In this document: positions 28,095 to 36,449 of the stretch, piece by piece
Position numbering within the stretch: position 1 is the stretch's first letter
How the letters are laid out: each line of letters starts with the position of its first letter
From: Arenibacterium halophilum
Lineage (GTDB): Bacteria > Pseudomonadota > Alphaproteobacteria > Rhodobacterales > Rhodobacteraceae
Length of the DNA stretch: 64,000 bases
Assembly: GCF_005938225.1 (NCBI RefSeq)
Contig: NZ_VCPC01000002.1
Span: forward strand, 1,178,001-1,242,000
Reading direction: 5' to 3'
Notes under the pieces: model-generated
Told to the model about the DNA's origin: nothing
Databases searched by the model: none
Seen by the model: the letters and a program-made list of their open reading frames with translations, nothing else
Made by a program: the position numbers and the translations under genes

Positions 28095-29165
28095 ATGCCC
28101 GGGCGACCACAGCGCAAGGCCAGCGAACCAGTGCCCTATTCCGCCCTGCCCCCTTCGGCCTTCTGGAAACCCTGCCAGCAGGATCCGGGTTTTCGCGCGC
28201 AGGACATCTATGCGCCCAAGGTAACGCTGCGCCCGGAAGACAGGATCGCCACGGCGGGCAGTTGTTTCGCGCGCAACATCACGCGCTATCTGACCCGCTC
28301 AAATCTGACATTCCATCAGGCCGAACCTTCTCCACGCGGCATGGATGCGGCTACGGCGCAGGCGTTCGGCTATGATCTGTACTCCGCACGCTACGGCAAT
28401 ATCTACACCGCGCGACAGCTGCGCCAGTTGATCGAGGACGCGCTGGCGTTGCGGGTGGATGACGCGGCGATCTGGCTGCGCGGGATGCGCCATGTCGATG
28501 CGCTGCGCCCCACGGTTGAACCCGAAGGGCTGGCGAGCGTGGACGAAGTGCGCGCCCATCGGCTCGACCATCTGCGCCATGTCGCGTCGATGCTCCGCGA
28601 TATGGATGTGTTGATCTTCACGCTGGGCCTGAGCGAAACCTGGGAGGATGTTGCCACCGGCCGCGTGTTCCCGTCTGCCCCCGGGGTCGTGGCGGGCACC
28701 TTCGATCCGGACCGCCATCGTTTCCTGAACCAGACTTATCCCGAGATCCTGAAGGACATGCAGGCCAGTTGCGCCCTGCTGCGCAAGGTAAACCCTGGGG
28801 TGCGGCTGATCCTGACGGTGTCGCCCGTGCCTCTGACGGCCACGGCTTCGGGCGCGCATGTGCTGGCCGCGACGACCTACTCCAAATCAGTCCTGCGCGC
28901 GGTTGCGGGCGATCTGGCGGCGCAGGACGATGGGATCGACTATTTTCCATCCTACGAGCTTATCACCGGGCAACCCTTTGCTGGCACAAGTTTCGACGCC
29001 AACCAGCGCACCGTGGCCGAGGCCGCGATTGATCGGGTGATGTCGGTGTTTTTTGCCGCCCACGGCGCCACGCTGGAAACCGGGCCCGCGCCGGGCCAAG
29101 CCAAACGACGCGCGGCCGATCCCACCTGCGAAGAGGCGATGCTGGACGGGTTCGCACCGCGATGA
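28095..29165 (+). CDS. GSCFA domain protein
   Basis: A 356-residue member of the GSCFA family, a subset of the SGNH-hydrolase-like fold. The diagnostic motif GSCFARNI is at residues 55-62, and TLGLSETWED is a conserved block near 175. GSCFA proteins often occur in polysaccharide modification or export loci. No signal peptide is seen. Its stop overlaps the next gene's start by 4 nt, so the two are translationally coupled. The enzymatic role is undetermined. Confidence 0.85.
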   Translation: MPGRPQRKASEPVPYSALPPSAFWKPCQQDPGFRAQDIYAPKVTLRPEDRIATAGSCFARNITRYLTRSNLTFHQAEPSPRGMDAATAQAFGYDLYSARYGNIYTARQLRQLIEDALALRVDDAAIWLRGMRHVDALRPTVEPEGLASVDEVRAHRLDHLRHVASMLRDMDVLIFTLGLSETWEDVATGRVFPSAPGVVAGTFDPDRHRFLNQTYPEILKDMQASCALLRKVNPGVRLILTVSPVPLTATASGAHVLAATTYSKSVLRAVAGDLAAQDDGIDYFPSYELITGQPFAGTSFDANQRTVAEAAIDRVMSVFFAAHGATLETGPAPGQAKRRAADPTCEEAMLDGFAPR

Positions 29166-29968
29166 AGCTGTGTGTTTTCGGAAATTCTCACACCGCCATG
29201 CTGGCCGGCCCCTACCGCGAAGGCGCGGGCACAGGGCTGGGTCTGACCTTCTTTGCCCAGCAGGGCCGTGGCCCCGAAGGCGCGCGTCTGCGCGACAGGC
29301 AGATCCGGGCGGCCCATCCGCGCCTGAAACGTGCGTTGTCCAAAATGGGGATGCCCGAAGCAGTCGACCTGTCAGAATTCGACGGGTTCGCCATTGTCGC
29401 GATGACCACCTCGATGTTTTCGCTGATGCCGATGCTGACCAGCCACGCGGTCTTCGGCTGGCCTGCGTGGCAAGAGACCAACGCAGAGGGCGACACCCTG
29501 CCCGACCGCCCGCTGGTGTCGGAACCTGCGCTGGAGGCTGCAATGGTCGCTGCGATCCGCGCCAACCTCGGGCACCGCTTTGTCAACATGATCCGGCAGG
29601 TCAGCGATGCGCCGATCGTCCTGATCCGCCAGCCGCATCCTTCGGTTGCCGTACTGAAGCAGAAGAAAAAATTTCTGGGCCTGCGCCAGATTCTTTGGCG
29701 GAAAGAAGGCGATATGGCTGCCGCCCTGCTGGATCGCGCCCATGTCACCGCGTTTGCAGAATTTGACGGTTTACACATGCTGACCCAGCCCGCCGAAACC
29801 ATCGAGCACGGGTTCCTGACCGCCGCCGCCTATACCCGCGGGGCCGAGCGGCTGAACGAGGGCGGCCGCCAGCCCGACACCGACATCCTGCACGCCAACC
29901 CTGCCTATGGGCGCCTTGTGCTGTCGCAGCTTGCGCAAAAATCAGACGGTTTTATCGATAAATTTTAG
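29162..29968 (+). CDS. Unknown protein with GNSH motif, coupled to GSCFA gene
   Basis: A 268-residue protein without an assigned family that I recognise. It begins KLCVFGNSHTAML (residues 2-14), in which GNSH sits directly after a beta strand, as in SGNH-hydrolase block I, and ends with a predicted helix. A His-containing segment (DILHANPAYG) near the C-terminus could supply a catalytic His. It overlaps the GSCFA gene by 4 nt. The two genes may encode partners in modification of an acylated or glycan substrate, but this is inferred. Confidence 0.72.
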   Translation: MKLCVFGNSHTAMLAGPYREGAGTGLGLTFFAQQGRGPEGARLRDRQIRAAHPRLKRALSKMGMPEAVDLSEFDGFAIVAMTTSMFSLMPMLTSHAVFGWPAWQETNAEGDTLPDRPLVSEPALEAAMVAAIRANLGHRFVNMIRQVSDAPIVLIRQPHPSVAVLKQKKKFLGLRQILWRKEGDMAAALLDRAHVTAFAEFDGLHMLTQPAETIEHGFLTAAAYTRGAERLNEGGRQPDTDILHANPAYGRLVLSQLAQKSDGFIDKF

Positions 29969-30055
29969 ATAGTTACGACGCACTCCTCGCGCACAACTTA
30001 ACGTGCCCTTGCAGGGTTGTGCGCAACACTTTGCGCCTCATCCACGGGGGCGCAG

Positions 30056-31618
30056 ATGACCACTCCGATCTATATCCTGGCCGGGCAAAGCAATGCCCGC
30101 GCGATGGAAGATGCTATAATATCTGAACTTGACCAACGTCACGGCGCACAGGGCTATCGGCTGGTGCATGTCAGCGCCTCGGGCGCACCGCTGACCTACA
30201 AGCGCGCGGAAGACGATTGGCATGTCGGAACCGAACTTCCCGAGAGCCTGACCCAACGAACCTTGGCCGTACTGAACGAATTGCCCGACGGGCGGATCGC
30301 CGGGATGATCTGGATTCAGGGCGAAGGCGACACCCATGCAGTGGCGCGGGGTGAAAATTATGCCAATCACCTGGCCAAGCTGATGGATGAGTTTACAAAT
30401 GAAATCGCACAACGGTTCACGGGGCGCGACACGGGCGTGGAAACGGCACCCCTCGTCGTCAGCGGGTTGTCAACCCACGCGCCCGATGCCGAAGGGCGCG
30501 ACAACTGGGAGGTGATCCGCGCACAACAGGCCGCCCTTGCCGCCGAACGCGCCAACACGGTGCTGCTGGACCCGGACCAGATTGCCGAGGCCGCCGGAGT
30601 CTTGCCACCTGCGATGTTCGAGGACGGGCTCCATTACGGCACCGGCTTTCGCGACGATCTGGCCTCCGCTCTGGTGGGCGCCGTGCCCGACCTGCCGATC
30701 CTAGCGCCTCCGCCGACGGGCCTGACACAAGGCACCGACGGAGATGACATTCTGACCGGCACCGCACTGGGCGACGTAATGACAGGCGGCCGCGGCGACG
30801 ACATCTATATCCTGAACCATCGCGACGACCGGATCGTGGAACTTGTGAGCGAAGGGATCGACACGGTTCAAAGCGTGTTTGGCACCTCGCTGCTACGGCT
30901 GAGCCAGCATATCGAGAACCTGACGCTGACCGGTACGGGCAACCACAACCTGCGCGGCAATGCCCGCGACAATACACTGATCGGCAACGCGGGAGACAAC
31001 GTGTTGAACGGCGCCAATGGCCGTGACACGCTGATCGGCGGAGATGGCAATGACAGCTTCACCGATCCGCGCGGGCGAAATGTGCTGATCGGCGGGCGGG
31101 GCGACGATACTTACTATATCGACGCCAAGATCGCGCAGATCGTGGAACACGCGGGCGAAGGCACCGATACGGTTGTCAGTTCGATCAGTTTCACCCTGCG
31201 CTATCACAGCCAGTACATCGAGAACCTGACCCTTACGGGCGCAGAGGCGATCGACGGCACCGGAAACGGACTAAACAACCTGATGCGTGGCAACGCAGCC
31301 GCGAACCGGCTGGACGGTGCCTGGGGCGACGACGTGATATTCGGCAACGGTGGCGACGACTGGCTGCGCGGCCATCGCGGCGACGATGTGCTGACCGGCG
31401 GCGCCGGCGCTGATACGTTCGTCTTTGCTGCGCAGGACGGGCGCGACCGCATCACCGACTTCACGCCGGGCGAAGATGTGATCGCCTTTTTGCCGGGCGT
31501 GGAGCGCAACAGCATCCACATCCACGGCGACACGATCCACCACTCGGGCAGTGATACGATCACGCTGACGGGGTGGAACGGCACCGGGCTGACCACCGAA
31601 GACTTCCTGTTCCTCTAG
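30056..31618 (+). CDS. RTX-repeat protein with N-terminal sialate-O-acetylesterase-like domain
   Basis: A 520-residue predicted secreted esterase. Residues 1-215 show the SGNH/SASA-type esterase pattern: AGQSN (9-13) block I, the GEGDTH block III, and DGLHYG near 200 for the catalytic Asp-His. Residues 225-end are glycine/aspartate-rich RTX nonapeptide repeats (GGxGxDxLx, such as GGRGDDIY, GGDGNDSF, GGAGADTF). The module IENLTLTG occurs twice. There is no Sec signal, as expected of type I secretion. The start at 30056 follows GGGG. A fusion of this esterase type to RTX repeats is notable. Confidence 0.87.
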   Translation: MTTPIYILAGQSNARAMEDAIISELDQRHGAQGYRLVHVSASGAPLTYKRAEDDWHVGTELPESLTQRTLAVLNELPDGRIAGMIWIQGEGDTHAVARGENYANHLAKLMDEFTNEIAQRFTGRDTGVETAPLVVSGLSTHAPDAEGRDNWEVIRAQQAALAAERANTVLLDPDQIAEAAGVLPPAMFEDGLHYGTGFRDDLASALVGAVPDLPILAPPPTGLTQGTDGDDILTGTALGDVMTGGRGDDIYILNHRDDRIVELVSEGIDTVQSVFGTSLLRLSQHIENLTLTGTGNHNLRGNARDNTLIGNAGDNVLNGANGRDTLIGGDGNDSFTDPRGRNVLIGGRGDDTYYIDAKIAQIVEHAGEGTDTVVSSISFTLRYHSQYIENLTLTGAEAIDGTGNGLNNLMRGNAAANRLDGAWGDDVIFGNGGDDWLRGHRGDDVLTGGAGADTFVFAAQDGRDRITDFTPGEDVIAFLPGVERNSIHIHGDTIHHSGSDTITLTGWNGTGLTTEDFLFL

Positions 31619-31633
31619 GCATAAGGGGCCCGG

Positions 31634-33175
31634 TCAGAGCAGGAAATCGTCCGCCGCCGCGTTCTGAATGCCAGCCAACAGCAGCCACATATCCGCCTGC
31701 CCATCGCCATCACGATCAAGGGTCAGCCGGGTGCCTTCGGCCACGACGGTCGTGACAAGGCTCGCGTGACCTGCGGAATGCGCGCCCAGAAGCCGAACCT
31801 CGGCCCCCTCGGCGCCAAGCGCGGATAAGTCAATTCGGTCGACCCCGGTTTCAAAATCCATGATGGTGTCGGTTCTGCGGCCCACAGGCGCATCATTAAT
31901 GCTCCGGAAAATAAATACATCGGCGCCCTCGCCCCCGGTGAGGCGATCAAACCCGCGCCCACCGATCAAAATGTCATCCCCATTTCCGCCAAGCAGAACG
32001 TCGGCCCCATTCCGGCCATCAAGCCGATCATTGCCGTTTCCGCCGCGCAGATGATCATGCTGGCTTCCGCCGATGAGGCGGTCATTGCCGGCATTGCCGT
32101 ACAGCACGTCATTCCCTGCCTGGCCACGGATCATGTCGTTGCCGCCCTTGCCGCTGATGGTATCAGCCCCCGCGCGCCCGGCCAGGCGGTTGGCAACAAG
32201 ATTACCGACCAAACCATCGTCGCCCGAGCCGGCAATCGCAACTTCGATCAGCCCGCGGGTATCGCCATCGACCAGCAGGGCATTGGCGATATTGCCACGC
32301 GCCAGCACCGGGCTGTCGGCATTGCGGTTCAGATTGGCCAGCTGTGCACCATCCAGCACCGACCAGCCCCCCGGCGACAGGTCCACCAAGAGATCGGACG
32401 TGTAATTCGAGAAATCGTAGATATCGTACCCGTCGCCATCCCATATGGTGCGGAAAATCCGGTTACCCGCAGGCGCGCCCTGCCCGACCCCGTTCACGAA
32501 CATCTCTCCCGTGGTCTGCGAGAAACCATACCGCGTCTGACCTGACCAAAGCGCATCCGCAGCATCGTAGTTCGCGCCATACAGAAATTGCAGCGCGGCG
32601 ATATCCAACTGCATGTAACTTTGCGCCCAGTCGATGGGCCCCGAGTCATAGGAATCCAGATCGTCGTCACCGACGTGGTCGGTATAGGTCATGATGGTGA
32701 ATTCCTGCGAATCCCATTCTGACCCGCGAAACACCCCGAAATCATGGCCATGGTTCAACCCAAGCGTGTGGCCGAGTTCATGAATGAAGAACAGATAGGC
32801 TTCGTTCCCCGGAACCGGATTGGCAGCCGCATAGCCAAAGAACGCATCGCCCGCCTCTTCGGTCAGCGCCGGGCGATAAGCATAGGCACCGCCAAGGTGC
32901 GTCTCGCGCGCAAGCCGCATAATGGCCGGATCATCCGACGATACGGCGATTTCGGCGAAGGATAACAGTGTCAGATTAGAAACTTCCGTAAAAACCGCGC
33001 GCACGGCATCCCGCTGCTGCGCATCCAACCCGCTGACATCGTCACGGTCCTGATAGCGGTAGGTCGCGCCATTGCGCGGAAAGGAGTAGGTCAGCGTGTC
33101 AAGATTCCAATGCCACGTGGTCAGCCAAGGGTCGAACACGGCATCAGTTGTTCCAGTCACTGAAACTTGCGACAT
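31634..33175 (-). CDS. Serralysin-like RTX metalloprotease (M10 family)
   Basis: A 513-residue zinc protease, predicted secreted by type I export. The zinc motif HELGHTLGLNH is at residues 132-142 (His132, Glu133, His136, His142), with the Met-turn IMTY at 161-164. The RTX part (about residues 318-420) has GGNGNDRLD, GGNGDDILI and GGEGADVFIF calcium-binding repeats, and a C-terminal DxDGDGxAD segment. No signal peptide and no propeptide cleavage site can be read. It is convergent with the esterase-RTX gene, 15 bp apart. No type I export genes are in the window. Confidence 0.92.
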   Translation of the reverse strand: MSQVSVTGTTDAVFDPWLTTWHWNLDTLTYSFPRNGATYRYQDRDDVSGLDAQQRDAVRAVFTEVSNLTLLSFAEIAVSSDDPAIMRLARETHLGGAYAYRPALTEEAGDAFFGYAAANPVPGNEAYLFFIHELGHTLGLNHGHDFGVFRGSEWDSQEFTIMTYTDHVGDDDLDSYDSGPIDWAQSYMQLDIAALQFLYGANYDAADALWSGQTRYGFSQTTGEMFVNGVGQGAPAGNRIFRTIWDGDGYDIYDFSNYTSDLLVDLSPGGWSVLDGAQLANLNRNADSPVLARGNIANALLVDGDTRGLIEVAIAGSGDDGLVGNLVANRLAGRAGADTISGKGGNDMIRGQAGNDVLYGNAGNDRLIGGSQHDHLRGGNGNDRLDGRNGADVLLGGNGDDILIGGRGFDRLTGGEGADVFIFRSINDAPVGRRTDTIMDFETGVDRIDLSALGAEGAEVRLLGAHSAGHASLVTTVVAEGTRLTLDRDGDGQADMWLLLAGIQNAAADDFLL

Positions 33176-33414
33176 TCCTGTTCCCCCACCATGGACAACG
33201 GATCATTTTAAATAGAGCGCCTCCGGCAAAAATCGACCGCCGAAAGGGTGCGCAGGGGCCCAATCCTGCACCGATCCATTATTCGAATCCCGGTCGTATT
33301 TTTCAACCCCGGATTGGATCATCCATGCAGACCGGCGCGGAACCGCGCCTGCATATCCTGCGTTGGCATCGGAATGGCAAACACATTTTCGTGTGATCAG
33401 GAAGGACATTGAAC

Positions 33415-33822
33415 ATGGCCGAGACCTATACGCATACCCGTCCCCACAGCCGCCCCGGTGCCCGTTCCGCACCGCAACCAACCCGCGCGTCAGAACTGGA
33501 TCGGCTGGAAAAGTTGGCCCACAACATGGACACGCTGTTCCGTATACCGCTGACCTCAATCCGTGTCGGGCTTGATTCGCTGCTGGGGCTATTGCCGGGT
33601 GTCGGCGATACCGCCGCACTCGCCCCGGCGGCCTATATCGTCTACCGCGCGCATCAGATGGGTGCGCCGCGGTCGTTGCTGGGGCGGATGGGCGTGAATG
33701 TCGGCATCGACTGGCTGGTCGGGTCGATCCCGCTGGTCGGTGACATATTCGACGTGGGGTTCAAGGCGAACCGCCGCAATGTTGCGCTGCTGCGCCGTCA
33801 CTTCGACCGCTCGGAAGTGTGA
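33415..33822 (+). CDS. DUF4112 domain protein
   Basis: A 135-residue small membrane-associated protein of the DUF4112 family, function unknown. Residues 30-70 carry the family pattern LEKLAHNMDTLFRIPLTSIRVG, and two hydrophobic segments follow (LLGLLPGVGDTAALAPAAYIV, WLVGSIPLVGDIFDVGF). The positively charged N-terminus is cytoplasmic. The start at 33415 follows AAGG with good spacing. A hairpin terminator lies after the stop. Confidence 0.85.
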   Translation: MAETYTHTRPHSRPGARSAPQPTRASELDRLEKLAHNMDTLFRIPLTSIRVGLDSLLGLLPGVGDTAALAPAAYIVYRAHQMGAPRSLLGRMGVNVGIDWLVGSIPLVGDIFDVGFKANRRNVALLRRHFDRSEV

Positions 33823-33830
33823 CGACAAAA

Positions 33831-33858
33831 AAAGGCGCGCCCGAGGGAGCGCGCCTTT
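33831..33858. terminator. Bidirectional rho-independent terminator
   Basis: Stem GGCGCGC / GCGCGCC with A-tract before and T-tract after, between the convergent DUF4112 and ndk genes. Confidence 0.8.
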
Positions 33859-33883
33859 CCTCTGTACCAAAGCCAGTCCGGCG

Positions 33884-34306
33884 TTAGCCGACCAGTTCCA
33901 GCCCCGAGAAGAAATAGGCGATTTCGACAGCAGCCGTTTCCGGCGCGTCCGAACCGTGAACCGAATTTTCACCAACGGATTCGGCAAATTCGGCGCGGAT
34001 GGTGCCCGGTGCGGCATCGGCGGGGTTGGTGGCGCCCATGATTTCGCGGTTTTTCGCGATGGCGTTTTCACCTTCCAGAACCTGAACGACAACCGGCGCC
34101 GACGACATGAAGTCGCACAGTTCACCATAGAACGGACGCTCGGCGTGGACCGCGTAGAACACGCCGGCCTGTTCCTTGGTCATGTGGATGCGCTTCTGCG
34201 CGACGATGCGCAGGCCGGCATCTTCGAACTTGGCGTTGATCTTGCCGGTCAGGTTGCGGCGGGTTGCATCGGGCTTGATGATGGAAAAGGTGCGTTCCAG
34301 GGCCAT
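33884..34306 (-). CDS. ndk: Nucleoside-diphosphate kinase
   Basis: Transfers gamma-phosphate between nucleoside triphosphates and diphosphates in the cytoplasm. It is 140 residues, the family length. The catalytic His lies in [13 protein letters not shown]. The N-terminus [17 protein letters not shown] contains the Lys of the nucleotide site. The start at 34306 (MALERT) is set by family alignment; the open frame begins 42 codons earlier without homology. It shares a terminator with the convergent DUF4112 gene. Confidence 0.96.
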   Translation of the reverse strand: MALERTFSIIKPDATRRNLTGKINAKFEDAGLRIVAQKRIHMTKEQAGVFYAVHAERPFYGELCDFMSSAPVVVQVLEGENAIAKNREIMGATNPADAAPGTIRAEFAESVGENSVHGSDAPETAAVEIAYFFSGLELVG

Positions 34307-34499
34307 GTCGGTTTCCTTTTTGTGGGCGCCGCAGCGATCTGCGGGGCCGCGCTGTTCAATCGGGCGCCCGGTTAGCATGGGTTCGCCGCCTTGGGAAGGG
34401 CGCCCGATGCGACCGGCACGGGTTTCGTGCAAAATTCATGTTTGATCGGGTCTTCGTCGTCTCTGGCGAAGGACGGCGCGCTCTGCTAGGGCAGCCGTC

Positions 34500-36365
34500 A
34501 TGCTACGGATCCAGGACATATCGTATTCGGTCGCCGGTCGGCCGCTGTTTGAAACCGCCGCCGCGACGATTCCGACGGGGCACAAGGTGGGGCTGGTCGG
34601 GCGCAATGGCACCGGCAAGACCACCCTGTTCCGCCTTATCCGGGGCGAGCTTGCGCTGGAGGGCGGGTCGATTTCGCTGCCCAGTAAGGCGCGCGTGGGC
34701 GGCATCGCGCAAGAGGTGCCATCGTCCGATGTCAGCCTGATCGATACGGTGCTGTCCGCCGATACCGAACGCAGTGCGCTGATGGCCGAAGCCGAGACCG
34801 CCACCGACCCGCACCGCATCGCCGAGGTGCAGACCCGTCTGGCCGACATGGATGCGTGGTCGGGCGAGGCGCGCGCCGCCTCGATCCTTAAGGGGCTGGG
34901 CTTCGACGACGAAGATCACCTGCGCCCCTGCGCCGATTTCTCGGGCGGATGGCGGATGCGCGTGGCGCTGGCGGGCGTGCTGTTTGCCCAGCCCGACCTG
35001 CTGCTGCTGGACGAACCGACCAACTACCTGGACCTTGAAGGCGCCCTGTGGCTGGAAAGCTACCTGGCGCGCTATCCCCATACCGTCATCATCATCAGCC
35101 ACGACCGTGGGTTGCTGAACCGGGCGGTCGGGTCGATCCTGCACCTGGAGGACCGCAAGCTGACGTTCTACCAGGGCAATTACGACACCTTCGCCGAAAC
35201 CCGCACCGCGCGGCTGGCCGTAGCCAGCGCCGAGGCCCGCAAACAGGAAGCGCGCCGCGCCCACCTGCAAAGTTTCGTTGATCGCTTCCGCGCCAAGGCC
35301 AGCAAGGCGGTGCAGGCCCAATCGCGCCTGAAGATGATCGCCAAGCTAAAGCCGATCACCACCCCGCAAGAGGCCGCGTTGCGCGCGTTCACCTTCCCCG
35401 AACCGGAAGAGCTTTCGCCCCCGATCATCAACATCGAAGGCGGATCGACGGGTTACGAGGACAAGACGATCCTGTCGCGGCTGAACCTGCGCATAGATCA
35501 GGACGACCGCATCGCGCTTCTGGGCAAGAACGGTCAGGGCAAATCGACCCTGTCCAAGCTGCTGTCGGAACGGCTGAGCCTGATGTCGGGCAAGATGGCG
35601 CGATCGTCCAAGCTGCGCATCGGGTATTTCGCCCAGCATCAGGTCGATGAACTTCACATCGACGAAACCCCGCTGGACCACCTGCGCCGGTTGCGCCCCA
35701 CGGAAAGCCCGGGCAAGTGGCGCTCGCGCCTTGCGGGGTTCGGGTTGAACGCGAACCAGGCCGATACGCTGGTCGGGCAGCTGTCGGGCGGACAAAAGGC
35801 GCGGCTGTCGCTGCTGATCGCGACGCTGGATGCGCCGCACATGCTGATCCTTGACGAACCGACCAACCACCTTGACATCGAAAGCCGCGAGGCGCTGGTC
35901 GAGGCGCTGACCGGCTATAGCGGCGCGGTCGTGCTTGTCAGCCACGACATGCACCTTCTGTCGCTGGTTGCCGACCGGCTGTGGCTGGTCTCCGAGGGCA
36001 CGGTCAAACCCTATGACGGCGACCTTGAAAGCTACCGCGAGCTTCTTCTTTCCCGCGACCGTCCTCAGAAAAAAAATGAACCTGTCAAAACGGCAGAAAA
36101 GCCCAAGAAACTAGGGCGCGAGGCAATGGCTGCATTGCGGGGCGAGGTCAAGAAGGGCGAACAAAGAATTGAAAAGCTGAATGAGATGCGAGATAAACTT
36201 GCTACCAAGCTTGCCGATCCGTCACTGTATGAGACTGAACGAAAAGGCGAAATTGAAGTCTGGCAAAAGAAATACGCCGAGGTGATGGAAGGTCTTGATC
36301 GGGCCGAAGCCCTTTGGCTTTCGGCTATGGAAAAACTGGAAACCGCTCAGTCGGCCGGTTCCTGA
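34500..36365 (+). CDS. ABC-F family ATP-binding protein (YheS-like)
   Basis: Two ABC domains in one 621-residue chain and no membrane domain: the ABC-F subfamily of ribosome-associated factors. The first cassette has GRNGTGKTT (about 35-43), the signature FSGGWRMR and LLLLDEPTNYLDLE. The second has GKNGQGKST, LSGGQKARL and LILDEPTNHLDIE. The linker between the domains has the Arg/Lys-rich antenna helix. Its last 100 residues are charged and coiled-coil-like, encoded by DNA clearly more AT-rich than the rest. It is divergent from ndk. Confidence 0.9.
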   Translation: MLRIQDISYSVAGRPLFETAAATIPTGHKVGLVGRNGTGKTTLFRLIRGELALEGGSISLPSKARVGGIAQEVPSSDVSLIDTVLSADTERSALMAEAETATDPHRIAEVQTRLADMDAWSGEARAASILKGLGFDDEDHLRPCADFSGGWRMRVALAGVLFAQPDLLLLDEPTNYLDLEGALWLESYLARYPHTVIIISHDRGLLNRAVGSILHLEDRKLTFYQGNYDTFAETRTARLAVASAEARKQEARRAHLQSFVDRFRAKASKAVQAQSRLKMIAKLKPITTPQEAALRAFTFPEPEELSPPIINIEGGSTGYEDKTILSRLNLRIDQDDRIALLGKNGQGKSTLSKLLSERLSLMSGKMARSSKLRIGYFAQHQVDELHIDETPLDHLRRLRPTESPGKWRSRLAGFGLNANQADTLVGQLSGGQKARLSLLIATLDAPHMLILDEPTNHLDIESREALVEALTGYSGAVVLVSHDMHLLSLVADRLWLVSEGTVKPYDGDLESYRELLLSRDRPQKKNEPVKTAEKPKKLGREAMAALRGEVKKGEQRIEKLNEMRDKLATKLADPSLYETERKGEIEVWQKKYAEVMEGLDRAEALWLSAMEKLETAQSAGS

Positions 36366-36449
36366 CGACCGGACAAAAGCGCGAATTGTAGAAAGTTACA
36401 AGTAAAGGTTGAGTATCCCACACTGAGAGGTTGAAGGCCCAAAGGTGAG

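Noticed and set aside
30720-31470. Short tandem-like DNA in the RTX repeats as possible CRISPR or satellite
   Set aside because: The periodicity follows GGxGxDxLx codons and the repeats differ in sequence. It is coding repeat, not an array.
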